Part shown: positions 34,725-45,392 of the stretch, one piece after another
How the letters are laid out: every line of letters begins with the position of its first letter
Numbering within the stretch: position 1 is the stretch's first letter
Assembly (NCBI GenBank): GCA_001632435.1
Contig: KV424054.1
Location: 1-64,000 of the forward strand
From: Calocera cornea HHB12733
Taxonomy: Eukaryota > Basidiomycota > Dacrymycetes > Dacrymycetales > Dacrymycetaceae
Reading direction: 5' to 3'
Length of the DNA stretch: 64,000 nucleotides
The notes under the pieces: generated by a model
What the model was told of the DNA's origin: nothing
Databases searched by the model: none
Seen by the model: only the letters and a program-made list of their open reading frames with translations
Translations under genes and position numbers: made by a program

Positions 34725-35524
34725 GGTAGCTGTTGTACGATGGATGGATGTGTTGTAAACTTGAACAAAAGCATGGTCGGTGTTGTGTAGTCGTCCGTGT
34801 GATACACCGGCCCATATCGATGTTTGATGAGCACGCCAGTTGTCGCGCGCTTGCGAGCTGGCCGCCGGTCTCGCTCCGCGCACTACCGTCCGCGACCAAA
34901 GACGCACATCTTGATGACCCGCGTGTCGCAGAATAGCATCCAGAACCGGAGTAGTACGTCGAGGCACGTGGGGGCGAGACGCTCGTTCGGGACATCAGCG
35001 GGCGCGCTTGCTACTTGATACCTTCGGACGCCGATCACCGAAGAAGATCTTGCGAGCGAGAGAGAGAAGCGGGCAGATATCCGATTTCTTGGGGCTGAGG
35101 TTCGGGAGATTGACGACCTCGACACCGATCAGCGACAAAGATCTGGCGAGCGAGCGAGAGAAGCGGGCAGCTACCGTATCCGGCTTCTGAATTTTCTGGC
35201 TGATGCTTCCAAGCAGTCATGGCCCCTCGAGCCCCGTGCACATAGCCAGCGTGACACGGTAGGACCCGGATTGGGCGCCGTGGAGCCGGCAGGCGGGAGT
35301 TACAGTAGCGAGTGTGAACTCGGTCCGCCTTGAGCCGCACTGCTGTCCGAGAGCGTATACGGCTATCGGCTCTAGCGAGAATGAGGGATGTCAGATGTAC
35401 GGCGGGGCGTTGGAAGGTCGAGGGAAGATCTTGTCGGCGTTCTGTATACATTCGTGCGTGTCAGGCGGTGGCCGTACGTCCCGGTGGTTGACGAGCACGC
35501 CAATTGTCGCGGGCTGGAGCGAAG
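34725..35524. other. Intergenic with local duplications, left flank of transposon
   Basis: Two imperfect copies of a unit of about 55 bases (near 35029-35085 and 35122-35178) share the AGCGAGAGAGAAGCGGGCAG-like core. A second duplication pairs 34824-34921 with the transposon flanks (35484-35532 plus 48041-48110). No gene seen. Confidence 0.6.
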
Positions 35525-35532
35525 GCCGGCGC
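35525..35532. repeat. 8-base target site duplication, left
   Basis: GCCGGCGC, identical to 48041-48048, directly outside the left terminal inverted repeat. Confidence 0.9.
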
Positions 35533-35685
35533 TAGGGATGCCGAAGTCCGGTCCTGGTTCGGGTCGGTCCAGGACCATTTGAGATTTCAGCACAAAGGTC
35601 GTTCTGGTCCAGTTCGAGTTCTGGTTCAACTTTGAACTGGTTCAGAACCAGTTCTGAACTGGTTCCAATACATTGGGCCCTGTAT

Positions 35686-36400
35686 CTAATCGTCTGACAA
35701 AAGTGTAATGAGATCCTCCGGTAAATCTTGTTGCCATATCTCCGCAACTGCTTCTTGCACCCGGGCTGTATGATATGCAGCCTGCTCTGCCTTTGTCAAC
35801 CCTGTCATCTGCTCCTTTCGATACCCAGCCTTTAGAAACTGCAGTGCTTCAAATCGGGTTGATGATAGGCGATTTCGAGTCTTTGTGTCTGTGTTGGAAG
35901 CACTGCTCCAGACGCGTTCAACAGCAGTTGCTGACCCTTGGATTGCCATGTAGTCCATTGCCATTTGTGCAAGGCCCGGGTAGTCAGATCTGCATGCATG
36001 CCAGTATGCCAGAACATCTGGTCCACCAGCATGTGGATGCCGAGTTGGTAGCTCTCATAGGTACACAAGATACTCCGGAGCAGTGTTTGTTGAGTCAAAT
36101 GGACCCCAAAGGTCATCTTCAACACCAGTTATGGTAGGCTCGGTCTGTGTTGGAGTAACTTGATAGAAGCGCTTGAATGTAGCTATGAAGGTGTTCTGAG
36201 CTTTTTGGGCAAGTGTGTACTGCAGATTGCTTGGTGACTTTGCGGTCCACCACTCCTCGTCGTCCTCGTCGTACGGGTGATCGAAATAGTTGGTTGGGGC
36301 TCGGGTCACAGATTGCGGCGGTGGGGCAGTGGAACCAGGAGTGGTGGTAGCAGACGAACGGTCTTGCAGAATCTGCACAGGCTAGTCGGGCATTGTTATC
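35686..36400 (-). pseudogene. hAT transposase, C-terminal half with dimerisation domain
   Basis: The C-terminal hAT dimerisation region is clear: MAMDYMAIQGSATAVERVWS, then RNRLSSTRFEALQFLKAGYR, ending at a TAG at 35686-35688. Upstream parts (YDEDDEEWW and an ESYQLGIHMLVDQMFWHTG stretch) lie in a different frame; the switch occurs near HADL/DYPGLAQM (about 35980), where one base seems to be inserted. Together with the N-terminal half at 46085-47792 this makes one broken gene. It can no longer encode a transposase. Confidence 0.82.
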
Positions 36401-36788
36401 AGCACAAGGACACGATGTAATGGGAGACATTGGAACGTACGTCTTCAGCCGTGGGTGAGTGTGGTGGCGCGGCTGCTCGCGGCTCATTGGCTGTATGGTG
36501 CAGCTTGGGCGGGTAAACCAACAGAGCCTTTGAGAAGTTGTACGTCATCAATTGTTTAAAGAGGGGGCGGCAGCTTATAGGAAATGATTCGCCTATGTAT
36601 GCTCTCGTCGGGGGAGAGAGGCGGGCAAGAGGAAGACGCAGGACACAAGACGTAAAGGCGCGCGTACGCACGCGGGTCGATGGAGTGAGTCACCGCCACA
36701 GGATGCATCGCGCCGCGAAGCGTGTGCGGGACACATTCGGTGCGCCCCTCACCAAGTTCTCACCAACCATCTTGGTCTGCACACAAGA

Positions 36789-37538
36789 ATGGCTGACCAG
36801 ACTCTGCTTCATGTCTTCCGATTGCTAGCTGTTTGGAACAGGGTGCCTGGTGGCCCAGCCAGGGACACTACTGTACCCACGCAGATTATAGTCATGCCGA
36901 AGCAAAGGGCTTTCTTGCGGATCGGCGGCGGTGTCACGACCCACTCCATGCCGGAGGGCGCCATGCCTCAATTCGTCTTCCTGCCCAGTTATCCAGGAAT
37001 CAACTTAGCTACCCTCGATGTTATCCAGTCAACATCAGAGCCTCTGGCGACCGAGGACGGCTCCCCGAGCTTCCTTATTGGGAAGCATGGCGCATCGGAC
37101 GCAGTTTGCCTGATACGCGGCACACATATCGCGCCTGAGTTCCTAGACGTCCCGCTCCTTCCGAATACGATACCTCTCAAAGATGGCAATCACATGCGTA
37201 TCACTATCTCCAACGGATTCCTTGAGATCGAGTGGGTAGAGCACTGGCAGTCAGAGGATTCAACCCAGTTGAAGCAACAGCAATCTTCCTTCACCTACAC
37301 GTCATACCTCCAAGCGTGCAAGGATGTGGTCTGGAATAGATGCACACTCTTCCTGGCCGGCGGGACTGCAATCTCACTCTTGGCCGCCCTCATCTTCGAC
37401 TGGATGCGCAGACAGGCTCGTTCAAACAGCGGATACACTCTCGCGACGGCTCCGGAGTGTGTGCCTCTCGAGTTGATACCGCAGGTACCCTGTGCGCCGT
37501 CATATCTACTCGCATACGTTCTCCCGGAAGACTTGTAA
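36789..37538 (+). CDS. Unrecognised single-exon protein with C-terminal membrane segment, 249 aa
   Basis: This uninterrupted frame from an ATG lies inside the transposon. I do not recognise the family. Residues 1-165 show no repeats. A hydrophobic segment near residues 185-205 (LFLAGGTAISLLAALIFDW) followed by RRQAR looks like one membrane helix with a basic inner side. There is no clear signal peptide and no paralog in the window. It may be a passenger gene, or a fragment of a host gene brought in by insertion. The codon use and absence of introns differ from the intron-rich genes around it. Confidence 0.45.
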   Translation: MADQTLLHVFRLLAVWNRVPGGPARDTTVPTQIIVMPKQRAFLRIGGGVTTHSMPEGAMPQFVFLPSYPGINLATLDVIQSTSEPLATEDGSPSFLIGKHGASDAVCLIRGTHIAPEFLDVPLLPNTIPLKDGNHMRITISNGFLEIEWVEHWQSEDSTQLKQQQSSFTYTSYLQACKDVVWNRCTLFLAGGTAISLLAALIFDWMRRQARSNSGYTLATAPECVPLELIPQVPCAPSYLLAYVLPEDL

Positions 37539-38250
37539 GATTCCCCTGCCGAAGGTCAGGATATCGTTCTTTACATTGTGCATGATTGCTCATACGCTGG
37601 ACTTAGGGATGATGTCTCGCTCTATCGCACTATGGTGGAAGGAGAAAGGGGCAAGGGGCAATAGGGGTTGAGGTACGAGACAATCTCGTCGGCGGCTGAC
37701 ACAGCGTAAGCACCATCCCCTGCACGTGGCGCCGCGAGGCTAATTGGCAATCTCCCAGGTGCGCACCCGGCGCCGGGATGTTAGCCGAAGGATACGTGTA
37801 TACCCTCTAGTAATGCCGTAGAAGATGTCATAAGAATACTCAATTCACAACGATGGCTTCGTAACATATGCCATGAAACTGACCCGCACCCTTGCGCGCG
37901 GAGTCCTCTGCCCCTTCAGTTGGCCCCAAACACCTCCTTCTGTATGCTATTTTTACCGTCCTCGCTGTCAGATCCACCGCGTGTCAAGGGCCGATCAGCC
38001 AAGGCGATGAAGGCGGGCTTGGCCCTGCTGTGCGGGATTCGAGCCGAGGTTGGCCTCGCTCTTTTCCAACAAAGGTCATCGAGGGTAGCCTTTGTCAGGT
38101 TGTGTTTTCGCATAGCATAGAGGGCTGTAGATAGTAATAGCACAGTTGACCTTTATGATGCTTTGTTGGGCTCGCGGGGATGACCTTAGCTTGGCTGCGT
38201 TTGCAGCACAGGCAAGTAAAGACGCCGCCGCATCGCGCATGTCAGATCAG
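37539..38250. other. Transposon interior, nothing recognised
   Basis: Short open frames only. It ends at the first multi-hairpin repeat. Confidence 0.45.
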
Positions 38251-38343
38251 CATTACCCTTTGGGGTAATGTTGAGGTGCTGGCCTATCGACCAGCACCTT
38301 TCACATTATGGTAATGTGGTGGTACTGGCCGAGGCCAAGTACC
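38251..38343. repeat. Multi-hairpin repeat, copy 1
   Basis: Four successive short inverted repeats: CATTACC/GGTAATG, GGTGCTGG/CCAGCACC, CACATTA/TAATGTG, and TGGTACTGGCC/GGCCAAGTACCA. The last three recur at 39085-39162 in the same order. Confidence 0.8.
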
Positions 38344-38427
38344 ATGTTCATTAACGCAACACAATCCCTTACACTTTACAGGGCTGATTCCACCTCCTAC
38401 CCCTCCTTGCTCGCCTTCTCGCCCTCC

Positions 38428-39337
38428 TCAGCCTGCCAGAGCCTTCAGGGCAGAGCCCGCAAACAAACCGCCTGTACAGGCAGTCAGTCTGACTCAAATG
38501 ACTCAGATTAGAGACTTACCAAGTCCGGCCGACACCTTCAGGACCTCCATCCCGTCCTCCTTGACCCACTTCTTCGCCGCCGCCGCCATCGCCTTGGACA
38601 TCTCAGAAGTCGCCGACTTCAGCTCCTTGCGCTGCAAGTGATTGAGGTCGCGGGTGTCCTCGATTGCCTTGAAGAAGGACTTCTTCTCCTTCATCGCCTT
38701 GACGTACTCGCCACGGCCCTTGGCGATGCCGTTCTTGAGGGCATTTTGGGCCTTCTCCTCGAGACGGCCCTGCCTGCTAGCAAGGACGCGCGCCTTCTCC
38801 TCAGCCTGGTTCTCCGCCTTCTCCTTGGTGCCGATCACACGGCCGATGATGTCGCGGCGCTGGTACTCGAGTGCCATGTCCTCCTCGCTCGCCTCAGCGT
38901 ACACGAAGGATGCCTTGACACGGCGGCGCAGCTGGGCGAGGGAGAAGAGCAAGAGCTTGCCGGTGTTCCAGTGGTCCCCCGGATCCTCGGGGAATGGTGT
39001 GCCATCGTCGTTGGCGGCGGCGGGGGGGCAGACGGTCTTGCCCTCGGGCTTGATGGGGACCTGGAGGACAGTCAGCAAGGAATATTGAGGTGCTGGCCAT
39101 ACGACCAGCACCCTCCACATTAGATAATGTGGTGGTTCTGGCCGATACGACCAGCACCAACATATTACACGTGCTCAAGGTCGTTATATGCGAAACCAAG
39201 GAAGGTGTACTCACCTTGGCGGCCGGCCCCTTCTCCTCCTGCGCCCCCTTGCCCTGCCGATCGCTCACCAGCACGGCAATGAGCTCGTTGAAGCTCACGC
39301 CCGTGCAGCGAAGGACGCCGAGCGCCTCCCTGAGGTT
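38428..39337 (-). pseudogene. Unrecognised coiled-coil protein, 5' end missing
   Basis: Three exons splice cleanly on the minus strand: 39337-39215, 39060-38520 and 38471-38428 (GTGAGT and GTAAGT donors, TGA at 38428-38430), giving about 235 residues. The protein begins without an ATG at NLREALGVLRCTGVSFNEL after a GGCCCAG acceptor. No upstream exon is found, because the sequence beyond 39360 is a minisatellite. Residues 100-200 are charged and helical (EKAENQAEEKARVLASRQ), and the C-terminus is glycine/alanine-rich (GGLFAGSALKALAG). A multi-hairpin repeat sits inside the first intron. I do not recognise the family; the helical start followed by a coiled coil is all I can say. Confidence 0.45.
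39085..39162. repeat. Multi-hairpin repeat, copy 2 (inside an intron)
   Basis: This is a second copy of the hairpin series at 38251-38343, about 80% alike by eye, within the 39061-39214 intron. Without it the intron would be about 75 bases. Confidence 0.8.
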
Positions 39338-39397
39338 CTGGGCCGGGTGATATGAGTTTACATGTACCTCTAATGGATTTGTGTGGTAGTCAAGCTA

Positions 39398-39556
39398 GTC
39401 ATAACCAATGATACTTAGTCGTACCTAATCATAATTAGTCGTAACAAATAGTTCGTCGTAAAGAATCGTTTGTCGTACCCAATAATAATTAGTTGTACCC
39501 AGTGGTAGTTAGTCGTGCCCAGCGATAGTTAGTCGTACCCAGTGATAATTAGTTGT
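39398..39556. repeat. Minisatellite with a unit of about 20 bases
   Basis: About seven or eight degenerate units of the form TTAGTCGTACCCAGTGATAA, AT-rich. The units touch with no spacers, so it is not a CRISPR. Confidence 0.85.
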
Positions 39557-40464
39557 TAGCTAGGTGGGTGCTGAATTAGGGAGCAAAGTTGCATTACAAT
39601 ACTGGGAACTACGCTACAATACTGGCTACCTCGTCTGGACAAGCAGCGACCTTTCCTGATTATGGCGCCGTCCCCTGCTTGAAATCCAAAAACACTAGGA
39701 AAGCCCTTGGTATATGACAGGTGAGACGCAGTGTACCCAGCGCCTGTTGTCCGCAATGCATGCTATGGGGCAATTCCTGTCTGACGTCTGGAACCCGTCT
39801 TCCACACGCCAGTCCCGTTGAGCAATTAGCTCGAAGCCTCTTGCGACGTGTGATGCACTTGCATAGGACGGTTTGAAGCTGCGCGGAGTTCCCATAGCTG
39901 CAGCAGAATCAAAGTGCTGCAGACAGAGCCTGGCTTCCAGAAAAGCATCTGCTGTGCCACTGCGCGGCGATGCCAGACCCAAGATGAGACGACCGTGATC
40001 GCTTCCACGCCGGCTTGGCTCACAAGCAATCAGATGAAAGAGACAAATAACGGGACCGAAAAGATGCATTCCGCCTGACAAGAGTTTTATCTGATATGAT
40101 GGTGGCATACAGTCCTGAAGGTGAAATATATCTGTCCTAGCGTATGGTGCAGAGGAATCCGTGATCCCTCTAGAATTTCGGGCTTGCTCTGAACCTCAAC
40201 CTGGTCAACGTGTTTCATAGGTGCTTTGGAGTGCCGTCAAACCTAGGCACAAAATAAGTCAGGAGAACGTCACAAGTATGGAAGATCGACTGACGCACAC
40301 GAGCCCCGGTCTTGCAGCACCGCAGCCGCAGTCATGTTAAGCTGACGTCAACACTAAAGCCAGTTGCGAAGATGGGCTTGGGTCACGCGAAGGCGTTGAA
40401 GGTCTCGTGGACACTCCGGGCAGCTTCTCCAATTGCAGCACACTTCCCGCCATTTCCGGACACA
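39557..40464. other. Transposon interior, nothing recognised
   Basis: An open frame of about 135 codons on the minus strand (39695-40108) shows no family likeness and no splice support. Confidence 0.4.
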
Positions 40465-40947
40465 TCAGGCCGTAGATTCCGGCCGGCACCTTTGTTTGCA
40501 GTGTATCAATGTACTTTTGTCGGCTAGCGAGCTCATGGTGAAGCTGGAAGTTACGATCGCGCTCAAGATGCTTGGTTCGGGTTGCCGGGGCATTGCCTTA
40601 TATTCTTTGACGATCATCATGCGCAGCTCACACCGCTGAATCGACCGTTCCTTCGGGGTTCCAAATGTCTCCAGCAGCGGAAAGTGGTCGATGGGTATGA
40701 CACACCACTCTATGATGCGGGGCAGGCCCTTGACTACACCGGCTCGCATCCCCTTTCGTACGAACTCCCATTTGTATTCGCGCGTAATCGGCGGGAGACC
40801 CATCTTGACACAGAGAGCGGGTGCGTCGGGAGGTAGTTCACCTTTGATAGTGCAACCGTGCACAACTGTGCCGGTGCCAAAAAGAGAATGCTTCTTTCGA
40901 CCGTCGTCCCGGAGATGCACACACACAGAGTTCGGCGTGATCGGCAT
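40465..40947 (-). CDS. Unrecognised open frame, 160 aa from first ATG
   Basis: The frame stays open from about 41067 to the stop at 40465; the first ATG is at 40947 (MPITPNSVCVHLRDDG). Upstream of it the open frame runs into the 41025-41406 inverted repeat, where it encodes RAQGTGHASR, the same peptide as the divergent ORF starting at 41365. I do not recognise the protein. It contains charged and aromatic stretches (REYKWEFVRKGMRAG, PRIIEWCVIPIDHFPL) that look like a folded domain rather than random translation. An upstream exon may be missing. Confidence 0.35.
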   Translation of the reverse strand: MPITPNSVCVHLRDDGRKKHSLFGTGTVVHGCTIKGELPPDAPALCVKMGLPPITREYKWEFVRKGMRAGVVKGLPRIIEWCVIPIDHFPLLETFGTPKERSIQRCELRMMIVKEYKAMPRQPEPSILSAIVTSSFTMSSLADKSTLIHCKQRCRPESTA

Positions 40948-41024
40948 GTGCTCGAAGGCGTCATCCAAGACGTTCCACTGCGTGGCAGCGCGTCGTGATG
41001 CGCCTCTCTCCAAGTTGGTACGAG

Positions 41025-41406
41025 ATGCGTGCCCTGTGCCCTGTGCCCTGACGCGCGTGGGAGGCAAATATGCACCCTACCTACCTAAAATAGTAATTCT
41101 GGACTCTAGGCTATGGGCTTGCGCCCATAGCCTTGCCTGGTCTTGTGTTCTTCAAATTATTTTAGATACTATTATCAACCTAACCCTAACCCACCCCCAA
41201 CCGTAACCTTAACCCATGCCCAACCCTAACCTCGCCTTGCTCGCTTATTCTAACTAGTACCCTAACACTGCCTGCTAATCCAGTAGGCAGAAGGGTATCC
41301 TGAAGCAGTGTTCCGTGTTCGCAAAAATCTCCTTTTTTGGCACTGCGGAGGTACATTGCCTCCGATGCGCGGGAGGGCACAGGGCACAGGGCACGCATCT
41401 CGTCGT
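41025..41406. repeat. Inverted-repeat unit of 382 bases (MITE-like or divergent promoter)
   Basis: The left arm (about 41025-41075) and right arm (about 41355-41406) are inverted copies, perfect for about 29 bases (ACGAGATGCGTGCCCTGTGC onward) and similar for about 50. The spacer holds telomere-like CCTAACCC repeats at 41178-41230. No clear target duplication was found. Confidence 0.75.
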
Positions 41407-41853
41407 CGTAACTCCCTCTCTCCTCCCGACCATCACCACCACTATACAAAAACACTGCACGTACCAAATCTCCTAATCATGCTCGAGAACTCGATTCAAC
41501 ATCTCATGGCGTATGCCCAAACTTGTTTCCTCTCAGACGCGCTCTCGCTCACCGCGAAGTTGCTGCGTGCTATCGGCATCATCGAGGTGGGCAAGGAATC
41601 ACCGTCGGCCATCCTTGGCTACTACGGCCTCCTTCTCAAAAACACTTGCAATGTAATCCAGGGCAGCAGCAAATTCCTCAAAATCACGCTGTTTCTTGTG
41701 GGCCTGCTCATCAGTTTGCTCATGCTGAGGATCTTCATACACATCGTCCTCACCCTCATCATTTACGTCGTGTTTGTGCTCGGCGTGATCAGTATCGTCG
41801 TCGTGCTCGTGGGGCACGTTTTAGAGCACAAAAAGCTTTTTGCGGAGGTATGA
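41365..41853 (+). CDS. Small membrane protein of unknown function
   Basis: The frame opens at 41365 inside the inverted repeat (MRGRAQGTGHASRRR); an internal ATG at 41479 (MLENSIQHLMAYAQ) is an equally good start and gives 124 residues. Residues 75-110 of the shorter form are almost entirely hydrophobic (FLKITLFLVGLLISLLML, then IHIVLTLIIYVVFVLG and ISIVVVLVGHVLEH) and would form two or three membrane helices. There is no signal peptide of the usual form. No family recognised. The extreme hydrophobicity makes a chance frame unlikely but not excluded. Confidence 0.4.
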   Translation: MRGRAQGTGHASRRRNSLSPPDHHHHYTKTLHVPNLLIMLENSIQHLMAYAQTCFLSDALSLTAKLLRAIGIIEVGKESPSAILGYYGLLLKNTCNVIQGSSKFLKITLFLVGLLISLLMLRIFIHIVLTLIIYVVFVLGVISIVVVLVGHVLEHKKLFAEV

Positions 41854-44800
41854 GGTTTGCAATCAGTTATCCGCGACTGTCTGCTGACTCGGCACATCAG
41901 GGGACCCACAGCGCATACATCTAGCTGAAAGGCTTGCAAGCAGCCCTTACAAAGTCAAAGGGTGTGTCACACTTCTCGCGTTCGGTCTTTCATCGACCTA
42001 ATATCTGAGCTTCTAATAGCATCTAAGAGGGGTTATCACTTACTGTGAAGGGTTCCCGTAGGTCTGTCGGGGAGTACATGTACAATGGGGTGGGAAGGAG
42101 CGGAGCAGAAGGCGAGTCGCCTCGAACTGGTTCACGCATCCCTGGTCTAACAATGGGCATTTTTAGGATACACCTCATCATCCTGCCACGAGAAGTTCAA
42201 GGTGTTTAGAATAGCATGCTGTACAACGCATATGATATTATACACTGTATCCATCTATATCCATCGCATTTCCATTATTGTCGCCGGACAGATTCTCGTC
42301 CAGTACACAGGATTCTTGTCCAGTAGTAGAGGGGTGTTGTCCAAGGTCCTTTGCAGTGTTGATGTGCAGGTAGGAAGGCTGTATCATGATTGACATGCCC
42401 AAGTCACGGCTGAACCATGGCTGACTTGCCCAAATCATGGCTGAAAACTGGGCGTGGAGGATTTCATGGTTGGCTACACATGTATGAATTAACGTGCTGG
42501 GCTGTACAAGGCATAAAAGTGTAATGAAATGCTTGGAATGTTGCTACAATGTATGTTGATCCTGGCGCACACGGCATGATCACGGCTTGGTGGGGGAGTC
42601 CCACGGCGTCAGGTCGACTGTTGGCACGGGGATGGTCCTTTTCCCCATGATGGCTTGAAGATTGTGCAACGCATGGATGATCCTGGAGACACGTCTATGT
42701 GATCAGAGGGGAAGGGAACGTCGTCGGTGGTATGCTGCGTCCAGTAGGCGGCCAACTGTGACCGAAGCGTCTGGGCTTTGGCGCGCGTCTTCTTTTACTT
42801 TCACAGGAAAGGAAGCATCCCCAATCACATGCGCGGTCTGCTTCCGTTGTCTGGAACAAACACCCGCCCTGAGCCCCTGATCTCACTTGTTGTTCTGACA
42901 TCTGTGTACTCGATCATGGTCTGCATCAATATCATATGGGATGTCACCGCAGTGGAGAAAGCAAAGTTGTACGTTATAGGCCGCTTTACCACGAGGAAAG
43001 CGCTCACGCGACGAAGTCAAAATGTCCATATCCTCCAGGTCTTCAATTCACCGTAACCGACACTGACGAAAGACCTCCTGTAGGGGAAGACGATCAGTCT
43101 CAGTGCCGAAAGGTGAGCACGCCTCCGCCCGTTCGGGGCATGGTTAACCTCTTCCCAGATGGGCCCTCGTACTGTCTCCAAAAGACTGGCACGGGACTAC
43201 AGGAAGAATTCAGCTGAAGTACTTGGTCAGTCGTGCTGTACATCTTGTCGAATGTTGCTTATGTGGGGCATAGCCTGACGATAATGAGGGGATACCAGAC
43301 AGAGCTTGGACAGTTGGTCCCTTCGTTGTCAAACTTGTAGTGACTACGTACGTATCGAGGTTTCCCGCGTAACCCCTGGCGTGCTCATAGTGGTTCACAG
43401 CCAACAGAGTACCTGCCTCTTTGAGGATGAGTGCACCTTTTCAACGCTGTGCCCCAGCAGTGAATGGCAAGCTCGAGTCAGCTTCAACAGCCTACTGAAG
43501 CTCAAGGCAACAATCCGTGACCTGCACGACAATGTGCTTCGACAACAAAACCTCAATATTCCTGAGCGTGAATGTCGCCGTTTGCGAGGCGCGATGTCAG
43601 ATCGCCCCGAGTTCATACAATTCTCTATACCCGATGGACGTGTCTTCCACACGTCCAAGGAACAAATGCGTGGTTACCCGTACTTCCAAACACGTACGTG
43701 TTGTATAACATGGATTGTCGGTCACTGAAACGTTACCAAAAGTGTTCGATTCCGAATTTCGCTAAGGGTATCGGACACGAGAACGGGCCGTCTTTGAGAT
43801 GGGGCATTCGTCTTTGGCAATGGCGACGTCACCGGAGTCAGCTGGCCACACGGTTCGTGCATTGTTGAAGATCTTTGAGCAGCGTGACTCAGTTCTAGAT
43901 AGGGTGAGCCTATTTCCCCCTGGCACTCCTAGGAAATCGTTCATTCGGTGAGTTTGAATCATGTCGATCTGGCACTTCATTTGACATCAAGCTGGCAGGA
44001 AATCTCAGAAACCGTGTATGGGCCAATCCAACAAATTGTTTGCAAGAGGCAGGATTACAATACATACAAGGGCAGTATAACGTATGTAGATTGTGATTCC
44101 ATCCTAGGATATCTGATCTGGGTGCGAGCTTTTAAGGGTGTTTCTTAATTACCACTCTGAAACCCGTAACTCCCGTTTTAGTTGGATTGTGGGAAAATTC
44201 GCTATGTGCCCTCTCTGTCAATGTTTTTCACTTTCAACAAGGTGTTATCACCAAAACATACCGGCATCAAGCACATTCAATGGGCGAGGGAGCAGAGAGA
44301 GAGGTGGAGGCAGAAAATGGTCACACCGCATGACTGCGTTCCATTCAGCAATGCAAGGACCCTATACAGGATCGCCAACAGTATGTGGCTTGAGCGAGCA
44401 TGATCTGTGCACAGCTCATGTTAGCCACAGTACACAACCTTCCCAACCTGATGCGCCTGTCGTTGGAAAACATCACGTCATGTCTCTCCACGCAAAATGT
44501 TGCGTACGAGATATTCTCAAAGTTCAGTGACGTCTTCCCGTCTGTGCTCCAGGCAAGTGAACACCTAGATCCACCAGAGACATTCCCAATGATGGCCATC
44601 CTTCTTCAGGCCATCCTTCACTGGTTGAGTCAGCAGACAGTGCTGCCGGGCGAGGTCCAATGTTTGCTTGTACAATTGAGCCGTGGAGATTGGCATTCTG
44701 CATGCAACAGCGGTACACTGCCGTCTCTCAAATATGGCCCCCGCTGACTTCTTTGCAAGTACGAGAGCTTCTCGATGTCAATTTTGCGGGTGATGGCAAA

Positions 44801-45392
44801 AACAAAGATTGTCACAAGTCATTGGTTGCTAGTTGAGTACCTAATGGACGTTACTGGTCGGACTTTGCTACGAAACCTGTTGTTGCATCATTCTTCTAAT
44901 CCACGTTGATATGATGAATGCATGCTTAATGGACATCAGGTCCACAGCTGACAAGGGAAGCGGTATATAAAGTAACGTAAGTTATCACTTGGCAGGTCAG
45001 GCCACTTAGCAGGTCAGATACCCCGCTTGCCATTTTTCTCGGAATACTTTTCAACGAGACCATGGCGAGAATATTCGGCTCATTAACGGCTGAGAAAAGT
45101 CGCTCAAATGCCGTGTTGTTGCAGAGTTGTGTGAGGCCGGAGTCATAATTAGTCAGGAATTCAATGAAGTGACCCTATAAGTGATACCCCACATTAGGGT
45201 TTCCCCTGCAGTTTGAGCTCGCCTCGCATGATAGCCACCCACTACTGGTCACATTCATTTATGAGCACCAGGAAACAAATCAGGAACAAATACCAAAGTA
45301 CTGCACCCTTGACCCTTTTCCCCCTTGGCCTTCTAATACAGTTGAAAAGACCACTGATATAGTCCTCACTGATGACCCAATCCAGATAGTGT
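41854..45392. other. Transposon interior with short relic frames
   Basis: Several plus-strand open frames (42778-43056, 43306-43728, 44400-44747) could be exons of a decayed gene, but I could not splice them convincingly and recognise no family. Confidence 0.35.

Noticed and set aside
39398..39556. CRISPR-like array
   Set aside because: The units are contiguous without unique spacers, and the organism is a fungus; it is a minisatellite.
43306..43728. Complete gene on the plus strand in the transposon interior
   Set aside because: The frame has no clear start context, splice partners or family marks; it is kept only as part of a relic region.
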